A stretch of DNA of 64,000 bases. Origin: REEB95 sp963762425. GTDB taxonomy: Bacteria > Pseudomonadota > Alphaproteobacteria > ATCC43930 > CGMCC-115725. Positions 48,892 to 59,709 of this stretch are shown here, one piece after another. How positions within the stretch are numbered: the first letter of the stretch is position 1; each line of letters begins with the position of its first letter. Location of the stretch: assembly GCA_963762425.1 (NCBI GenBank), contig CAVXKY010000001.1, positions 1 to 64,000 on the forward strand, written 5' to 3'. The notes under the pieces were generated by a model. That model ran no database searches, had not been told where the DNA came from, and saw nothing but the letters and a program-made list of their open reading frames with translations. The translations under genes and the position numbers were made by a program.

Positions 48892-49256
48892 TGCGCGAAT
48901 GGGCGGCGGAATTCCTGGCGCTTTTCCAAGCAGGCGTTAACGCTTTCTTAAGTAATAATTAGTAATTCATTAACCTATGAACAGTTTTTCGGCAAAAGTC
49001 AAAGTAATGAGTAAATAATGATCTGTGTCCCCCATATCTTGTTCAAAACAAACGATTCGGGCCCGGAACGTCTCGGGAACTAATACTATATGCTGTGGTC
49101 TGTCCTGATCTAAATCACAATATGTTCTTGATATTTACTGGGCCTGATCTTGCGCATCTTCCGATCCCCCCCGATTCCCGGGCTTTTTAACGGTTTCGGC
49201 CGACGCGCCGGCTCGTCCGCCAAATTGGCAAGATCGTTGCATGGAAATCGGATGCC
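48892..49256. other. AT-rich divergent region upstream of mnmG
   Basis: There are 365 bases with no gene. It holds a TTAA-N7-TTAA CtrA-type site (48937-48951), a further TTAACCTA element near 48972, and long AT-rich stretches unlike the surrounding core. No DnaA box cluster was seen. Confidence 0.65.
48937..48951. promoter_or_regulatory. CtrA full-site (TTAA-N7-TTAA)
   Basis: TTAACGCTTTCTTAA matches the full CtrA consensus TTAA-N7-TTAA. It lies 108 bases upstream of mnmG on one side and about 305 bases upstream of the small gene at 49257 on the other. CtrA sites near origin-proximal genes are known in alphaproteobacteria; occupancy here is inferred. Confidence 0.5.
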
Positions 49257-49430
49257 ATGAACGTGCGCGACATGAAATCCAAGCGGCAGCCGCCCGAGGA
49301 ACCGGACGATCCTTGGGGCTGGATCGCGATCATATTCGCCGCCGTTCTCGCGCTGGTGCTGGTGATCCAGACCTCGCCCGGGGTGCGTGGGACGACCGAC
49401 GAGCCGCCAATCGAGGCCAAATCCGGCTAA
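49257..49430 (+). CDS. 57-residue single-helix membrane protein
   Basis: ATG 49257 opens a 57-residue peptide: a charged N-terminus (MNVRDMKSKRQPPEEPDDPW), one membrane helix (GWIAIIFAAVLALVLVIQTS) and a short acidic tail (DEPPIEAKSG). The ribosome binding site is weak. The helix boundaries are clean, which favours a real small membrane protein of unknown function. Confidence 0.5.
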   Translation: MNVRDMKSKRQPPEEPDDPWGWIAIIFAAVLALVLVIQTSPGVRGTTDEPPIEAKSG

Positions 49431-49541
49431 ATCCGGATTGGGATTGAATTGGCCTGGTACCGAATCGTTCCTATAAGTCGCATCCAAATGGTATTATTCT
49501 AGAATTGTTCTACCCTCGCTTCATAAGAGTTGAGAGGGAAC

Positions 49542-49967
49542 ATGGCCACCAACTTCAACATGCTTCCCTGGGCTCCCGCCTGGGAAATCGGCGTCAGCGA
49601 GATCGACGACGACCATCGCCGGCTCATCGACCAGTGCAACGCCTTGTTCAAGGCGTTGGCGGAAGCGCGCCCCAAGGCGGAAATCATGACCATCATCCGG
49701 CGCATGGAAAGCGAGAGTTGGGAGCATTTCCGGCGCGAAGAGACCATTTTGCGTGAGGTTCAATACGAAGAGGTCGACGAACACGCGGCCGAGCATCGCC
49801 GTATCGAGCGGGAGTTGGAAAAGGCGATCGGCGCCATCGAGACCGCCGAGGCTTCGGTAGCCGAGTGGCAAACCTTCGCGCTCTCCTTTCAATCGACCTT
49901 GGTCAATCACCTCTTGCTGTATGACTTGAAATATAAGTCGCACCTGTTGTGGAAACGTGGTCGCTAG
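49542..49967 (+). CDS. Bacteriohemerythrin-type protein
   Basis: A 141-residue four-helix-bundle protein that binds a di-iron centre and oxygen. The start MLPWAPAWEIGVSEIDDDHR is the bacteriohemerythrin signature, and iron ligands fit the family: H in DDDHRRLID, H-x3-E in EHFRREE, H-x4-H type in DEHAAEHRR, and the H-x4-D pair in VNHLLLYD. It may act in oxygen sensing, storage or delivery. ATG 49542 follows GAGAGGGAAC. It is a single-gene unit. Confidence 0.88.
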   Translation: MATNFNMLPWAPAWEIGVSEIDDDHRRLIDQCNALFKALAEARPKAEIMTIIRRMESESWEHFRREETILREVQYEEVDEHAAEHRRIERELEKAIGAIETAEASVAEWQTFALSFQSTLVNHLLLYDLKYKSHLLWKRGR

Positions 49968-50103
49968 ACGGCCGGCCGAATCCGGCTTGTGTCGTCCCGA
50001 TTCCCGATGTCGCAAAACTGAAATAGTGGGCTGTTAAGCTCCGCCCCCTGGGTCGTCCTATCCTCTCCGCGGGATCGCGGGGAGACGATCCGCGGGAGCC
50101 ATC

Positions 50104-50274
50104 ATGGCCGTCATCATCGGCGTCATGCTGATACTCGCCGGTATCGGCGTCGTTTTCAGCGGACGTATTTTCTCCGCGCAACGCGAAATCGTGGAGCGTT
50201 GCGGCATCTATGTTTTTTTGTCCGGGCTGGGGATTTGGGCAATTGCCTGGGCGATAGATACGTTCGCCGCCTGA
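50104..50274 (+). CDS. 56-residue membrane protein with two helices
   Basis: ATG 50104 (GGGAG upstream) starts a 56-residue peptide with two hydrophobic helices (VIIGVMLILAGIGVVFSG and IYVFLSGLGIWAIAWAI) joined by a short charged loop (RIFSAQREIVERCG). It is followed at once by a strong terminator. No family is recognised, but expression signals on both sides make it credible. Confidence 0.6.
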   Translation: MAVIIGVMLILAGIGVVFSGRIFSAQREIVERCGIYVFLSGLGIWAIAWAIDTFAA

Positions 50275-50285
50275 TCCCGAATAAA

Positions 50286-50311
50286 AAGGCCGCCCGGTAC
50301 CGGGCGGCCTT
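50286..50311. terminator. Bidirectional terminator
   Basis: A perfect 26-base palindrome (AAGGCCGCCCGG joined to CCGGGCGGCCTT by TA) is preceded by AAAAA on one side. It lies between the convergent small gene (ends 50274) and mnmE (ends 50395) and can serve both. Confidence 0.8.
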
Positions 50312-50394
50312 GATAGTTGGGAAGGGTCGTGAACCCACGCGCTTCCTAAAATATAATTTAACTTTGGTCCGCTGGCCAGCAATACTTCTATGTC

Positions 50395-51741
50395 CTATTT
50401 CCCGATGCAGAATTCGCGGAACAGCACGTCGAGCAGGTCCTCGACCCCGACCCTTCCGGTGATGCGGCCCAAGGCGGAAATGCCACGGCGCAATTCCTCG
50501 GCCGCCAGTTCCGGCGCTTCTATGCCGGGAAACCGCGCCAGCGAAGCGGCGCATTCCTCGAGCGCCTGACGGTGGCGCGCGCGGGTGATGAGCGGCGCGG
50601 CGCCTAGACCCGCCTCGATTTTCCTCGCCGCTTCCTCGCGCAACCTCGTTTCCACCTCGATCAAACCTCGGCCGGTCTTGACCGAAATCCGGACCGCCTT
50701 GCCCGATCCCAGGCGGTCGGCCCAGGCGGCATCGTCCTTGGGATTCAAATCCATCTTGTTGGCGACGACGACGGTATCGCCACCGAACAGATCGCCCAGC
50801 GCCTTGGCCTCATCCGGCCGGGTCGCGTCCAGCACGGCGAGCTTCAAATCGGCATGCGCCGCCCGCGCGCGAGCGCGGCGCACCCCCTCCTCCTCGACGG
50901 CGGAGGATGCTTCGCGCAAGCCGGCGGTGTCGGCCAGGATCACCGGATAGCCGCCCAGATCGAGTGCCACCTCGATCACGTCGCGCGTGGTGCCGGCGGT
51001 TTCGGCCGTGATCGCCACCTCGCGCCGCGCCAGCGCGTTCATCAGGCTCGACTTGCCGGCATTGGGCGGGCCCAGTATCGCCACTTCGAACCCCGCGCGC
51101 AGAATCTCACCGCCGCGCTTGTCCTTGAGAGATGCCTCGATCTCAGCCGCCAGAGTCGCGATCTCACCTGCCGCCGCGCGGCGCAGATTCTCCGGCAGGC
51201 CTTCCTCGGGAAAATCGATCTCGGCTTCGAGCCGCGCCTGGGCCAGCAACAGCCGGTGCCGCCAATCCTCGTAGATCTTGCCGGTTTCGCCCGAGAGCTG
51301 GCGCAGCGCCTGGCGGCGTTGGGCCGCGGTTTCGGCGGCGATCAGATCGGCCACGCCCTCGGCCTCGGTCAGATCGAGCTTGCCGTTCAAGAAGGCGCGG
51401 CGGGTGAACTCGCCCGGCTCGGCCAAACGCAGGTCCGGCATTTTCCCCAGCGCTTCGAGCACGGCGGCCGCCACCGCGCGCCCGCCATGGAGATGCAGCT
51501 CGGCCATGTCCTCGCCGGTGTGGCTCGAAGGCGCCGGGAAATAAAGCGCGAGTCCCCGGTCGATGGCCTCGCCCGATTTGGGATCGGCGAAGTTCAAAAC
51601 CGCGGCCCGGCGCGGCTGGGGCAGCTTGCCGCCCAGCGCCTTGAGCGCCGCGCCCGCGCCCGGGCCGGACAGGCGCAGCACCGCGATCGCCGCCCGGCCA
51701 GGCGATGTGGAAAACGCGTAAATGGTGTCGCTGTCCCGCAT
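50395..51741 (-). CDS. mnmE: tRNA modification GTPase MnmE
   Basis: A 448-residue GTPase, partner of MnmG in wobble-uridine modification. The N-terminal folate-binding domain begins IYAFSTSPGRAAIAVLRLSG; the G domain has GPPNAGKSSLMNALARR (P-loop), DTAGLR and VVANKMD (NKxD); and the protein ends with the catalytic CIGK motif (FREFCIGK). The start ATG 51741 is standard. It is monocistronic here and separated from mnmG by four small genes. Confidence 0.96.
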   Translation of the reverse strand: MRDSDTIYAFSTSPGRAAIAVLRLSGPGAGAALKALGGKLPQPRRAAVLNFADPKSGEAIDRGLALYFPAPSSHTGEDMAELHLHGGRAVAAAVLEALGKMPDLRLAEPGEFTRRAFLNGKLDLTEAEGVADLIAAETAAQRRQALRQLSGETGKIYEDWRHRLLLAQARLEAEIDFPEEGLPENLRRAAAGEIATLAAEIEASLKDKRGGEILRAGFEVAILGPPNAGKSSLMNALARREVAITAETAGTTRDVIEVALDLGGYPVILADTAGLREASSAVEEEGVRRARARAAHADLKLAVLDATRPDEAKALGDLFGGDTVVVANKMDLNPKDDAAWADRLGSGKAVRISVKTGRGLIEVETRLREEAARKIEAGLGAAPLITRARHRQALEECAASLARFPGIEAPELAAEELRRGISALGRITGRVGVEDLLDVLFREFCIGK

Positions 51742-51794
51742 GGAGCATCCGAGTGTGCTGCAAAACCCGATTGCCGGGGATATATAAAGCAGCC

Positions 51795-53813
51795 GTGACC
51801 CGCAACAACCTCGACCGCGAGACCAGCCCTTATCTGCTCCAGCACCGCGACAATCCGGTGTTTTGGCAGCCCTGGGGCAAGGACGCGCTCGACCGCGCCA
51901 AGCGGGAGGACAAGCCGATCCTGCTCTCGGTCGGTTACGCCGCCTGCCATTGGTGCCATGTCATGGCGCATGAGAGTTTCGAGAATCCCGATATCGCCGA
52001 GCTGATGAACGCGCTGTTCGTCGCCATCAAGGTCGACCGCGAGGAACGCCCCGATCTCGACACGATCTACCAGCACGCGCTCATGCTGCTGGGCGAGCAG
52101 GGCGGCTGGCCGCTGACCATGTTCCTGACGCCCGCGGGCGAGCCGTTCTGGGGCGGCACGTATTTCCCGCCGGAAGCGCGCTGGGGCAGTCCGGGCTTCG
52201 CCGAGGTGTTGAAGGGCATCGCCGGGATTTACGCCAAGGAACGCGGCAAGGTGTCAAGCAACGTCGAAGGGCTGCGGGCATCTTTGCAAAAGCTAGCCGC
52301 GCCCGAACCGGGCGAAGGATTCCCCGACGATCTCGGCCTACGCGTGGCCGAGGGTTTGCTGCGCGCGGTCGATGGCGTGCATGGCGGCATCGGCGGCGCG
52401 CCCAAATTCCCGCAAGCGCCGCTGCTCGATCTGCTGTGGCGCGGCTGGAAGCAAACCCATAACGCCGCGATGCGCGATGCCGTGTTGCTGACGCTCGATA
52501 ATATCTGCCAGGGCGGCATCTACGATCACGCCGGCGGCGGCTTCGCGCGTTATTCGACCGATGCGCGCTGGCTCGCGCCGCATTTCGAGAAGATGCTTTA
52601 CGACAACGCGGCTCTGATCCGGCTTCTGACCGAGGCGTGGAAGGAAACGCGCTCGCCGCTTTATGCCGCGCGCGTGGCCGAGACGGTCGCGTGGCTCACC
52701 CGCGAAATGGTTTTGCCCGAAGGCGGCTTCGCCTCGAGCCTCGACGCCGACAGCGAACACGAGGAAGGAAAATTCTACGTCTGGTCCGAGTCCGAGATCG
52801 ACGCCCTGCTCGGCCCGCGCGCGGCCGCTTTCAAGCAGGCCTATGACGTCTCCCCAACGGGCAATTGGGAAGGCCATAACATATTGAATAGATTGAATAA
52901 TATGGAACCGGGCGACGGCGCGGAGGAGGCGGCTTTGGCCCGGGATCTTGCTGTTTTGCTCGCCGCGCGAGCGGGCCGCGTGCGCCCCGGGCTCGACGAC
53001 AAGGCGTTGGCCGATTGGAACGGCATGATGATCGCCGGCCTGGCCGAAGCAGCATCGACTTTCGCCAAGCCGGAATGGCTGGACCTGGCCCAACGCGCGT
53101 TTTCTTTCGTCACCGCGCACATGGAAAGCGGCGGCCGTCTCCTGCACTCCTTCCGCGCCGGCCGCGCCAAGAACATCGGAATGCTCGACGATTACGCGCA
53201 GATGATCGGGGCCGCGCTGGCGCTTTACGAGACCACCGGCGACGATTCTTTTCTCGTCCGCGCACGGAGTTGGGAAAAAATCTGCGCCGATTATTATTGG
53301 GACGAGTCCGGCGGCGGATATTTCACCGTATCCTCCGACGCCGAGGCGCTCATCCTGCGCGCCAAGCAGGCTTTGGACGGGCCGGCGCCTTCGGGCAACG
53401 GGACCATGGCGATGAATCTGGCGCGGCTGTTTCATCTCACCGGCGAGGATGCCTATCGCCAACGCGCGGAAAAACTCTTCGCCGCGTTTTCCGGCGAGGT
53501 CGAGCGCAATCCCTTCGGCCACGCCACGCTGTTGGCGGCGCGCGGCTTGCTCGCCCATGCGTTGCAGATCGCGATCGCCGGCGAGCGCGGCAAGAAAGAC
53601 ACCGAGGCCTTGCTGCGCGTGGTGTTCGAAACCAGCCTGCCCAACAGAGTGCTTGCCGTTCTCGCGCCGGGGCGTAAGCTTCCCGTCAGCCATCCGGCCT
53701 CCGGCAAAACCCAGGAAGGCGGCATGGCGACCGCTTATATTTGCGAGGGACCGACATGCTCCTTGCCGATCGTGAAGCCCGAGGATCTCGCCGCGGCGCT
53801 CAAGCGGAGCTGA
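51795..53813 (+). CDS. DUF255 thioredoxin-domain protein (YyaL/SSP411 family)
   Basis: A 672-residue protein. The N-terminal thioredoxin-like domain has NRLxxETSPYLLQHxxNPV-type start (NNLDRETSPYLLQHRDNPVF) and the CxxC site YAACHWCHVMAHESF; the rest is an alpha/alpha barrel resembling sugar epimerases, with GGIGGAPKFPQAPLLDLLWR, DHAGGGFARYSTDARWLAPH and HFEKMLYDNA. Members are found in all domains, with unclear function. The start GTG 51795 gives the family N-terminus. Its end overlaps ogt by 58 bases. Confidence 0.92.
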   Translation: MTRNNLDRETSPYLLQHRDNPVFWQPWGKDALDRAKREDKPILLSVGYAACHWCHVMAHESFENPDIAELMNALFVAIKVDREERPDLDTIYQHALMLLGEQGGWPLTMFLTPAGEPFWGGTYFPPEARWGSPGFAEVLKGIAGIYAKERGKVSSNVEGLRASLQKLAAPEPGEGFPDDLGLRVAEGLLRAVDGVHGGIGGAPKFPQAPLLDLLWRGWKQTHNAAMRDAVLLTLDNICQGGIYDHAGGGFARYSTDARWLAPHFEKMLYDNAALIRLLTEAWKETRSPLYAARVAETVAWLTREMVLPEGGFASSLDADSEHEEGKFYVWSESEIDALLGPRAAAFKQAYDVSPTGNWEGHNILNRLNNMEPGDGAEEAALARDLAVLLAARAGRVRPGLDDKALADWNGMMIAGLAEAASTFAKPEWLDLAQRAFSFVTAHMESGGRLLHSFRAGRAKNIGMLDDYAQMIGAALALYETTGDDSFLVRARSWEKICADYYWDESGGGYFTVSSDAEALILRAKQALDGPAPSGNGTMAMNLARLFHLTGEDAYRQRAEKLFAAFSGEVERNPFGHATLLAARGLLAHALQIAIAGERGKKDTEALLRVVFETSLPNRVLAVLAPGRKLPVSHPASGKTQEGGMATAYICEGPTCSLPIVKPEDLAAALKRS

Positions 53814-54271
53814 GCCCGGCGCGGCGCCTGGTCTGCGACAGCCCGTTCGGATTTCTGACATTGGTCGAGGAACAGGGCCGCATCATCGCGCTGGAATGGG
53901 GCGGCCGCTCGTCGGGCAAGCCTTCCCAGGCCTTGGCCGACGCCAGGCGGCAGCTCGCGGCCTATTTCGCGGGCAAGCGCCGCGAATTCGACCTGGCGCT
54001 CGCCCCCAAGGGCTCGGCCGCGGAAAGGCTGGTATGGCAGGCGCTGATCGACATCCCCTACGGCAAGACGCGCAGCTACGGCGAACTCGCCCGCGAACTG
54101 GGCCTGTCGCCCCGCCATGTCGGCCAGGCCTGCGGCCGCAACCCGATCCCGATCCTGATCCCCTGCCACCGGGTGGTGGCGGCGGACGGCGCGCTCACCG
54201 GCTTCAGCGCCCCCGGCGGCATTGAGACCAAGCGCAGGCTGTTGCAGCTCGAAGGCGCCTTATTGATTTAG
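53756..54271 (+). CDS. ogt: Methylated-DNA-protein-cysteine methyltransferase
   Basis: A 171-residue suicide repair protein that moves alkyl groups from O6-guanine to its own cysteine. The active site is IPCHRVVAADGALTGFSA, with the acceptor Cys in PCHRV; the DNA-binding HTH segment is LIDIPYGKTRSYGELARELG and the arginine finger region RHVGQACGRNPIPILIPC. The start ATG 53756 is a choice: homology begins near residue 20. It overlaps the DUF255 gene by 58 bases and is probably co-translated. Confidence 0.93.
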   Translation: MLLADREARGSRRGAQAELSPARRLVCDSPFGFLTLVEEQGRIIALEWGGRSSGKPSQALADARRQLAAYFAGKRREFDLALAPKGSAAERLVWQALIDIPYGKTRSYGELARELGLSPRHVGQACGRNPIPILIPCHRVVAADGALTGFSAPGGIETKRRLLQLEGALLI

Positions 54272-54413
54272 CCGCGCCTTGATTGGTTTACCGCGCATTC
54301 GCGCGGTGGGGCGCGCGGCGGGACTGCTCTGAACCAGCCCGCTCCGAGTGGGCTGACAAGACCCGCCGCCCCGGCTAAATTGACCGCCAATAAACGTCTT
54401 AACGGGAGGGCCA

Positions 54414-55112
54414 GTGGCCGAGATCACCATCCAAGCCGCCGATGGCGGCAGTTTTTCCGCTTACCTGGCCGCGCCCAAATCGGGCAAGGGGCCGGGCATC
54501 GTCGTCATCCAGGAGATTTTCGGCGTCAACGCGGTGATGCGCGGTATAACCGACGATCTCGCGGCCAAGGGCTATGACGCGCTCTGCCCGGATCTGTTCT
54601 GGCGTTTGAAGCCCGGCATCAATATCACCGACAAGACCGAGGCCGAGTGGAAACTGGCCGTCGGCTATTTCGGCCGGTTCGACGCCGACAAGGGCGCCCA
54701 GGACCTCAAATCCACACTCGCCGCATTGCGCAAGCATCCCGCCTGTTCCGGTAAGGTGGGCGCGGTGGGTTATTGCCTCGGCGGCAAGCTCGCCTATCTC
54801 ATGGCGACGCGTTCCGATGTCGATTGCAGCGTCGGCTATTACGGCGTCGGCATCCAGGACATGCTAAGCGAAGCCAAGAACATCAAGAAGCCGCTGCTGC
54901 TCCACATCGCCGGCAAGGACGAATTCGTGCCGCCGCCGGCGCAAGCCGCGGTCAAGGCCGGGCTCAAGGGCAATCCGAACGTCACCATCTACGACTACCC
55001 CCAGTGCAACCACGCCTTCGCGCGCGTGGGCGGGCAGCACTACGATAAGCAAGCGGCCGACCAGGCCAATCAACGCAGCGCCGAATTCTTCAAGCGGCAT
55101 CTCGGCGGCTGA
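54414..55112 (+). CDS. Dienelactone hydrolase family protein
   Basis: A 232-residue alpha/beta hydrolase. The catalytic triad fits dienelactone hydrolase: Cys in GAVGYCLGGKLA, Asp in AGKDEFVPP and His in CNHAFARVG. The oxyanion region is IVVIQEIFGVN. Such enzymes open lactones in aromatic degradation, but many have other ester substrates, and no pathway genes lie nearby. The start GTG 54414 has GGGAGGG 6 bases upstream. A qor-like gene follows 86 bases later. Confidence 0.9.
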   Translation: MAEITIQAADGGSFSAYLAAPKSGKGPGIVVIQEIFGVNAVMRGITDDLAAKGYDALCPDLFWRLKPGINITDKTEAEWKLAVGYFGRFDADKGAQDLKSTLAALRKHPACSGKVGAVGYCLGGKLAYLMATRSDVDCSVGYYGVGIQDMLSEAKNIKKPLLLHIAGKDEFVPPPAQAAVKAGLKGNPNVTIYDYPQCNHAFARVGGQHYDKQAADQANQRSAEFFKRHLGG

Positions 55113-55198
55113 ACACATAACCGAACCCCGCCGCCGGTCGGCGGCAAACCTGCCCGCCACCGGATGGTGGCAAACCTGAAAGACAAAGGAAATCATCC

Positions 55199-56177
55199 AT
55201 GACCCATGCCTTCCGCTTTTATCAGATCGGCGGTCCCGAGGTTTTGAAATGGGAAGACGTGCCGCTCGCCAAGCCCGGCCCGGGCGAGGTGCAGCTGCGC
55301 CATACCGCGGTGGGCCTCAACTTCACCGACATCTACAGCCGCGCCGGCGTTTATGCGCCGCCGGCCTTCCCCAGCGGGATCGGCCTCGAAGGCGCGGGCG
55401 TGGTGGTGGAAGTCGGATCCGGGGTCACCGAATTCAAGCCCGGCCAGCGCGTCGCCTATGGCAGCGGGCCCTTGGGGGCCTATGCCGAAGCGCGCAACAT
55501 CCCGGCGCACCGGCTGGTGCCGCTGCCCGAGGGCATCAGCGACAAAGAGGCGGCGGCGATGATGCTCAAGGGCCTGACCGCGCAATACCTGCTGCGCCGC
55601 ACCTACAAGGTGAAGAGCGGCGACACCATCCTGTTCCACGCCGCGGCGGGCGGCGTCGGGCTGATCGCCTGCCAATGGGCCAAGGCGCTGGGCGCCACCG
55701 TCATCGGCACGGTCGGCAGCGACGCCAAGGCCGCCCTGGCCAAGGCGCATGGCTGCGATCACCCGGTCGTTTACACAAGAGAGGATTTCGTGAAGCGGGT
55801 CGCCGAAATCACCGGCGGCAAGAAAGTGCCGGTGGTCTATGACTCCGTTGGCAAAGACACCTTCATGAAATCGCTCGATTGCCTGGCGCCCTTGGGCCTG
55901 GTGGCGCTGTTCGGGCAAAGCTCGGGCGCGGTCGAGCCGTTCAATCTCGGCCTGCTTGGCGATGAAGGGCTCGCTCTACGTCACCCGGCCGACGCTCGGC
56001 ACCTACGGCGCCGATCCCAAGGAGATGCGCGCTGGCGCCAAGGAGCTGTTCGATCTGGTTTTGGCGAAGAAGATAAAGATCGAGGTGAACCAGACCTATC
56101 CGCTGAAGGACGCGGCCAAGGCGCATGCCGATTTGGCGGCGCGCAAGACCACCGGCTCGACCGTCTTTACGGTTTGA
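55199..56177 (+). CDS. NADPH:quinone reductase of the zeta-crystallin type (frameshifted in assembly)
   Basis: A medium-chain dehydrogenase without zinc. The N-terminal domain (LKWEDVPLAKPGPGEVQLRH, GLNFTDIYSRAGVY, the PSGIGLEGAGVVVEVGSGV segment) and the NADPH-binding loop (HAAAGGVGLIACQWAKALGA) are typical of quinone reductase 1. After SSGAVEPFNLGLL the frame breaks; the end of the protein (AMKGSLYVTRPTLGTYGADP, then KIKIEVNQTYPLKDAAKAHA and TTGSTVFTV) continues in the next frame to 56177. One extra T in CTGCTTGGCG near 55950 accounts for it. Length after repair is about 325 residues, as expected. The stop overlaps the convergent gene by 11 bases. Confidence 0.88.
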
Positions 56178-57759
56178 TCCCGGGACATTGGGCGCCTTCG
56201 ACCAGGATCGTCTCGCTGCCGGCTTGGCAGTGCGATGCCTGGTCGAAGGCGTGGCCGAATAGGGCGGCCAGGTTCTCGACCGCGCCGGGATCGGCGCTGC
56301 GGAGCGCGACGCACTTGTAGCGCTGGAGCAGAGCGGCGGGATCGACCTTGCCGTCCCAATCGCGCAATCCCTCTTCCCAGGGCACGGAGAAATACGCGTT
56401 GGCCGGCAAGAGAGCCTTGAGGCGCTGCGCATAACGGTTGCCGCTATAGCTCGAATTGTAGAACCAGGCCTGGGCGGGCGACGAGGCCATGAAATAATAG
56501 ACCTGGGCGCAGGACGAAAAATCACGCGCCATGTCGATCGACCGCGCGCCCGCGCTTTCGCGGCGCATTTCCCGGTCTTGCCGGACGAAGGCGAAAGACT
56601 GGAAAACCAGGATCGTCGCCAACGCCAGGGCGAAGGCGCGGCCGAACCAGGGTGAAGCCCGCCCGGGCGAGAAGCGGGGCTCGGCCCCGAGCGCCAGCCA
56701 CAGAAACGCCAGCGCCGGCCCGGTAAGCTCCAGCGCCGGCAGGATGTAATGCCCGCTCGGATGCTTGGCGACCAGCGCCAGCTGCGCTAGCTGCGCCGCC
56801 ATGATGGCAAGCAGCCCGCGCCAAGCGGGCGTCGCCGTGCCGCCTTTCGATTTGCCGGCTTCGCCGGCATGGGACCGGAGCCAGATCAGCGCGGCACCCC
56901 CGGCAAAAAACACCAGGAAGAAAATCGGCCGGGCGAAGAACAATTTGACGAAAGCGTGCGGATACCGGGCGAAATCGATCACCGTGTGCGCGCCAGTGCC
57001 GTAGCCGCCGCTGCCCACCGCGACGCCCGAAAACCAGTCCCACATCGGCCCGAGATTGCGCGCCTCGGGCAGCATCAGAACCACGAAAATCAGCGCCGCC
57101 CGCCAGAGATAGGCCCAGCGCCGGGACCAGGTCCCGATCAGGATCAGCGGCGCCAGGCCCAAAGGCGCGAAGGTCACCTTGCTGGCGACGCCGAAAGCGA
57201 CCGCGAAAGCCATCACCCACAGCGTGCCGCGCCGGGCTTGCGCGCTCTCCTCGATCATCGCCGCGCCCAGCACCAGCACCGCGAACAGCAGCAGGGGCTC
57301 GGGCTCGACCTCGATGCCGAACTTGAGCGTCAGCATTGAAAGAAAGGGCGCGGTCTGCGCCAAGAGCGCCGGCGTCAGCGCGCCGCAACGCCGCAACGCC
57401 ACCCAGCCCAGCAGCCATACCGCTCCCGCGTCGAGCGCCAGCATCGCCGTGTTGACGCCGGTCAGTATCTCTTCGGCATGGGTGAAACCCGTATCCGAAA
57501 GCGCGCCGAATGGGCCCGCGCCCGCCAGCCAGGCGCCGAGCGCGACCAGCATCTGCAATGTCACGCCCGGATGCTGGAACGTGGCCGGCGCGGCGCCGTC
57601 CAGGATGTGCAGGCCGCCGAGCAGGTAGAGATAGGAGGGGTCGAGATTGAACCACAGCCAGTAAGGCACGGCGTGCTCGCGCAACACCCATTCCGCCGCG
57701 AAGAACACCAGCGGCAGGAAGAACAGCATGGTCCAGCCGCGGCGGTCGGAACCGGTCAT
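56167..57759 (-). CDS. Multi-pass membrane protein, GT-C (PMT/ArnT-like) type
   Basis: A 530-residue protein with about ten membrane helices and a periplasmic C-terminal domain of about 120 residues. The first loop (WFNLDPSYLYLLGGLHILDG, then TFQHPGVTLQM) and the later KHPSGHYILPALELTGPALA loop resemble lipid-linked-sugar glycosyltransferases of the GT-C/GT39 class, which use Asp in the first loop as catalyst. The donor and acceptor are unknown. The gene may serve envelope glycosylation. ATG 57759 gives MTGSDRRGWTMLFF. It lies downstream of rho. Confidence 0.6.
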   Translation of the reverse strand: MTGSDRRGWTMLFFLPLVFFAAEWVLREHAVPYWLWFNLDPSYLYLLGGLHILDGAAPATFQHPGVTLQMLVALGAWLAGAGPFGALSDTGFTHAEEILTGVNTAMLALDAGAVWLLGWVALRRCGALTPALLAQTAPFLSMLTLKFGIEVEPEPLLLFAVLVLGAAMIEESAQARRGTLWVMAFAVAFGVASKVTFAPLGLAPLILIGTWSRRWAYLWRAALIFVVLMLPEARNLGPMWDWFSGVAVGSGGYGTGAHTVIDFARYPHAFVKLFFARPIFFLVFFAGGAALIWLRSHAGEAGKSKGGTATPAWRGLLAIMAAQLAQLALVAKHPSGHYILPALELTGPALAFLWLALGAEPRFSPGRASPWFGRAFALALATILVFQSFAFVRQDREMRRESAGARSIDMARDFSSCAQVYYFMASSPAQAWFYNSSYSGNRYAQRLKALLPANAYFSVPWEEGLRDWDGKVDPAALLQRYKCVALRSADPGAVENLAALFGHAFDQASHCQAGSETILVEGAQCPGIKP

Positions 57760-57789
57760 GCGCTCGCCTCGCCCGCGCGCATCATGGCC

Positions 57790-59046
<1,257 letters not shown>

Positions 59047-59262
59047 GGGGGAAACCGGGTTGGGGGGCGTTGGGGGAAAAAACGAGGCGGCGGGGGCGGG
59101 TTCTGGGGCGGGGATTTGCCGGATGAGGCGACCCGTTGGGCGGGCCGCGCGTTCATGTCCGGAGGGGAGGATGGTCGGGACGGACGCCCTTCGGGAATTC
59201 GGGGCGCTCGCGAGGGTCAGACTTAGCGAAAACCGGCCCGCGAGTCAAACCCTAGAATGGCC

Positions 59263-59709
59263 CTAGAACGGTTTCACCACCACCAGGATGACAATCAGGA
59301 TCAGCAGAACCGTCGGCGCCTCGTTGGCGACGCGGAAGAAGCGCCCCGTATGCGGGCGTTGGTCGGCCGCCAATTCGTTCCGCCAACGCCCGAGCAGATG
59401 CTGGAACACGGTCATGGCCACGACCAGGGCGAGCTTGGCGTGGAACCAGCCCTCGGTCCAATTCACCACCCCGGGGGTGAAGGCCAGCAGAATCCCGGTC
59501 AGCCAGGTCGCCAGCATGGCGGGCAGCATGATGGCGCGGGACAGGCGGCGTTCCATCACCTTGAAGGTTTCCGACGCCTCGGAGCCGGCCGCGACGCCGG
59601 TGTGATAGACGAAAAGCCTGGGCAGATAGAACAGCCCCGCCATCCAGGAAACGACGCTCAGGATGTGCAGCACCTTGAGCCAGGGATAAAACTCGGAAAG
59701 CGCGGTCAT
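59263..59709 (-). CDS. hemJ: Protoporphyrinogen oxidase HemJ (CopD-like)
   Basis: A 148-residue membrane protein with four helices that oxidises protoporphyrinogen IX. The signature is near the start, WLKVLHILSVVSWMAGLFYL with PRLFVYH, where the two His residues and Arg are conserved. The end, FRVANEAPTVLLILIVILVV, is also typical. ATG 59709 overlaps the hemH stop as ATGA, so hemE-hemH-hemJ are translationally coupled. Confidence 0.92.
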   Translation of the reverse strand: MTALSEFYPWLKVLHILSVVSWMAGLFYLPRLFVYHTGVAAGSEASETFKVMERRLSRAIMLPAMLATWLTGILLAFTPGVVNWTEGWFHAKLALVVAMTVFQHLLGRWRNELAADQRPHTGRFFRVANEAPTVLLILIVILVVVKPF

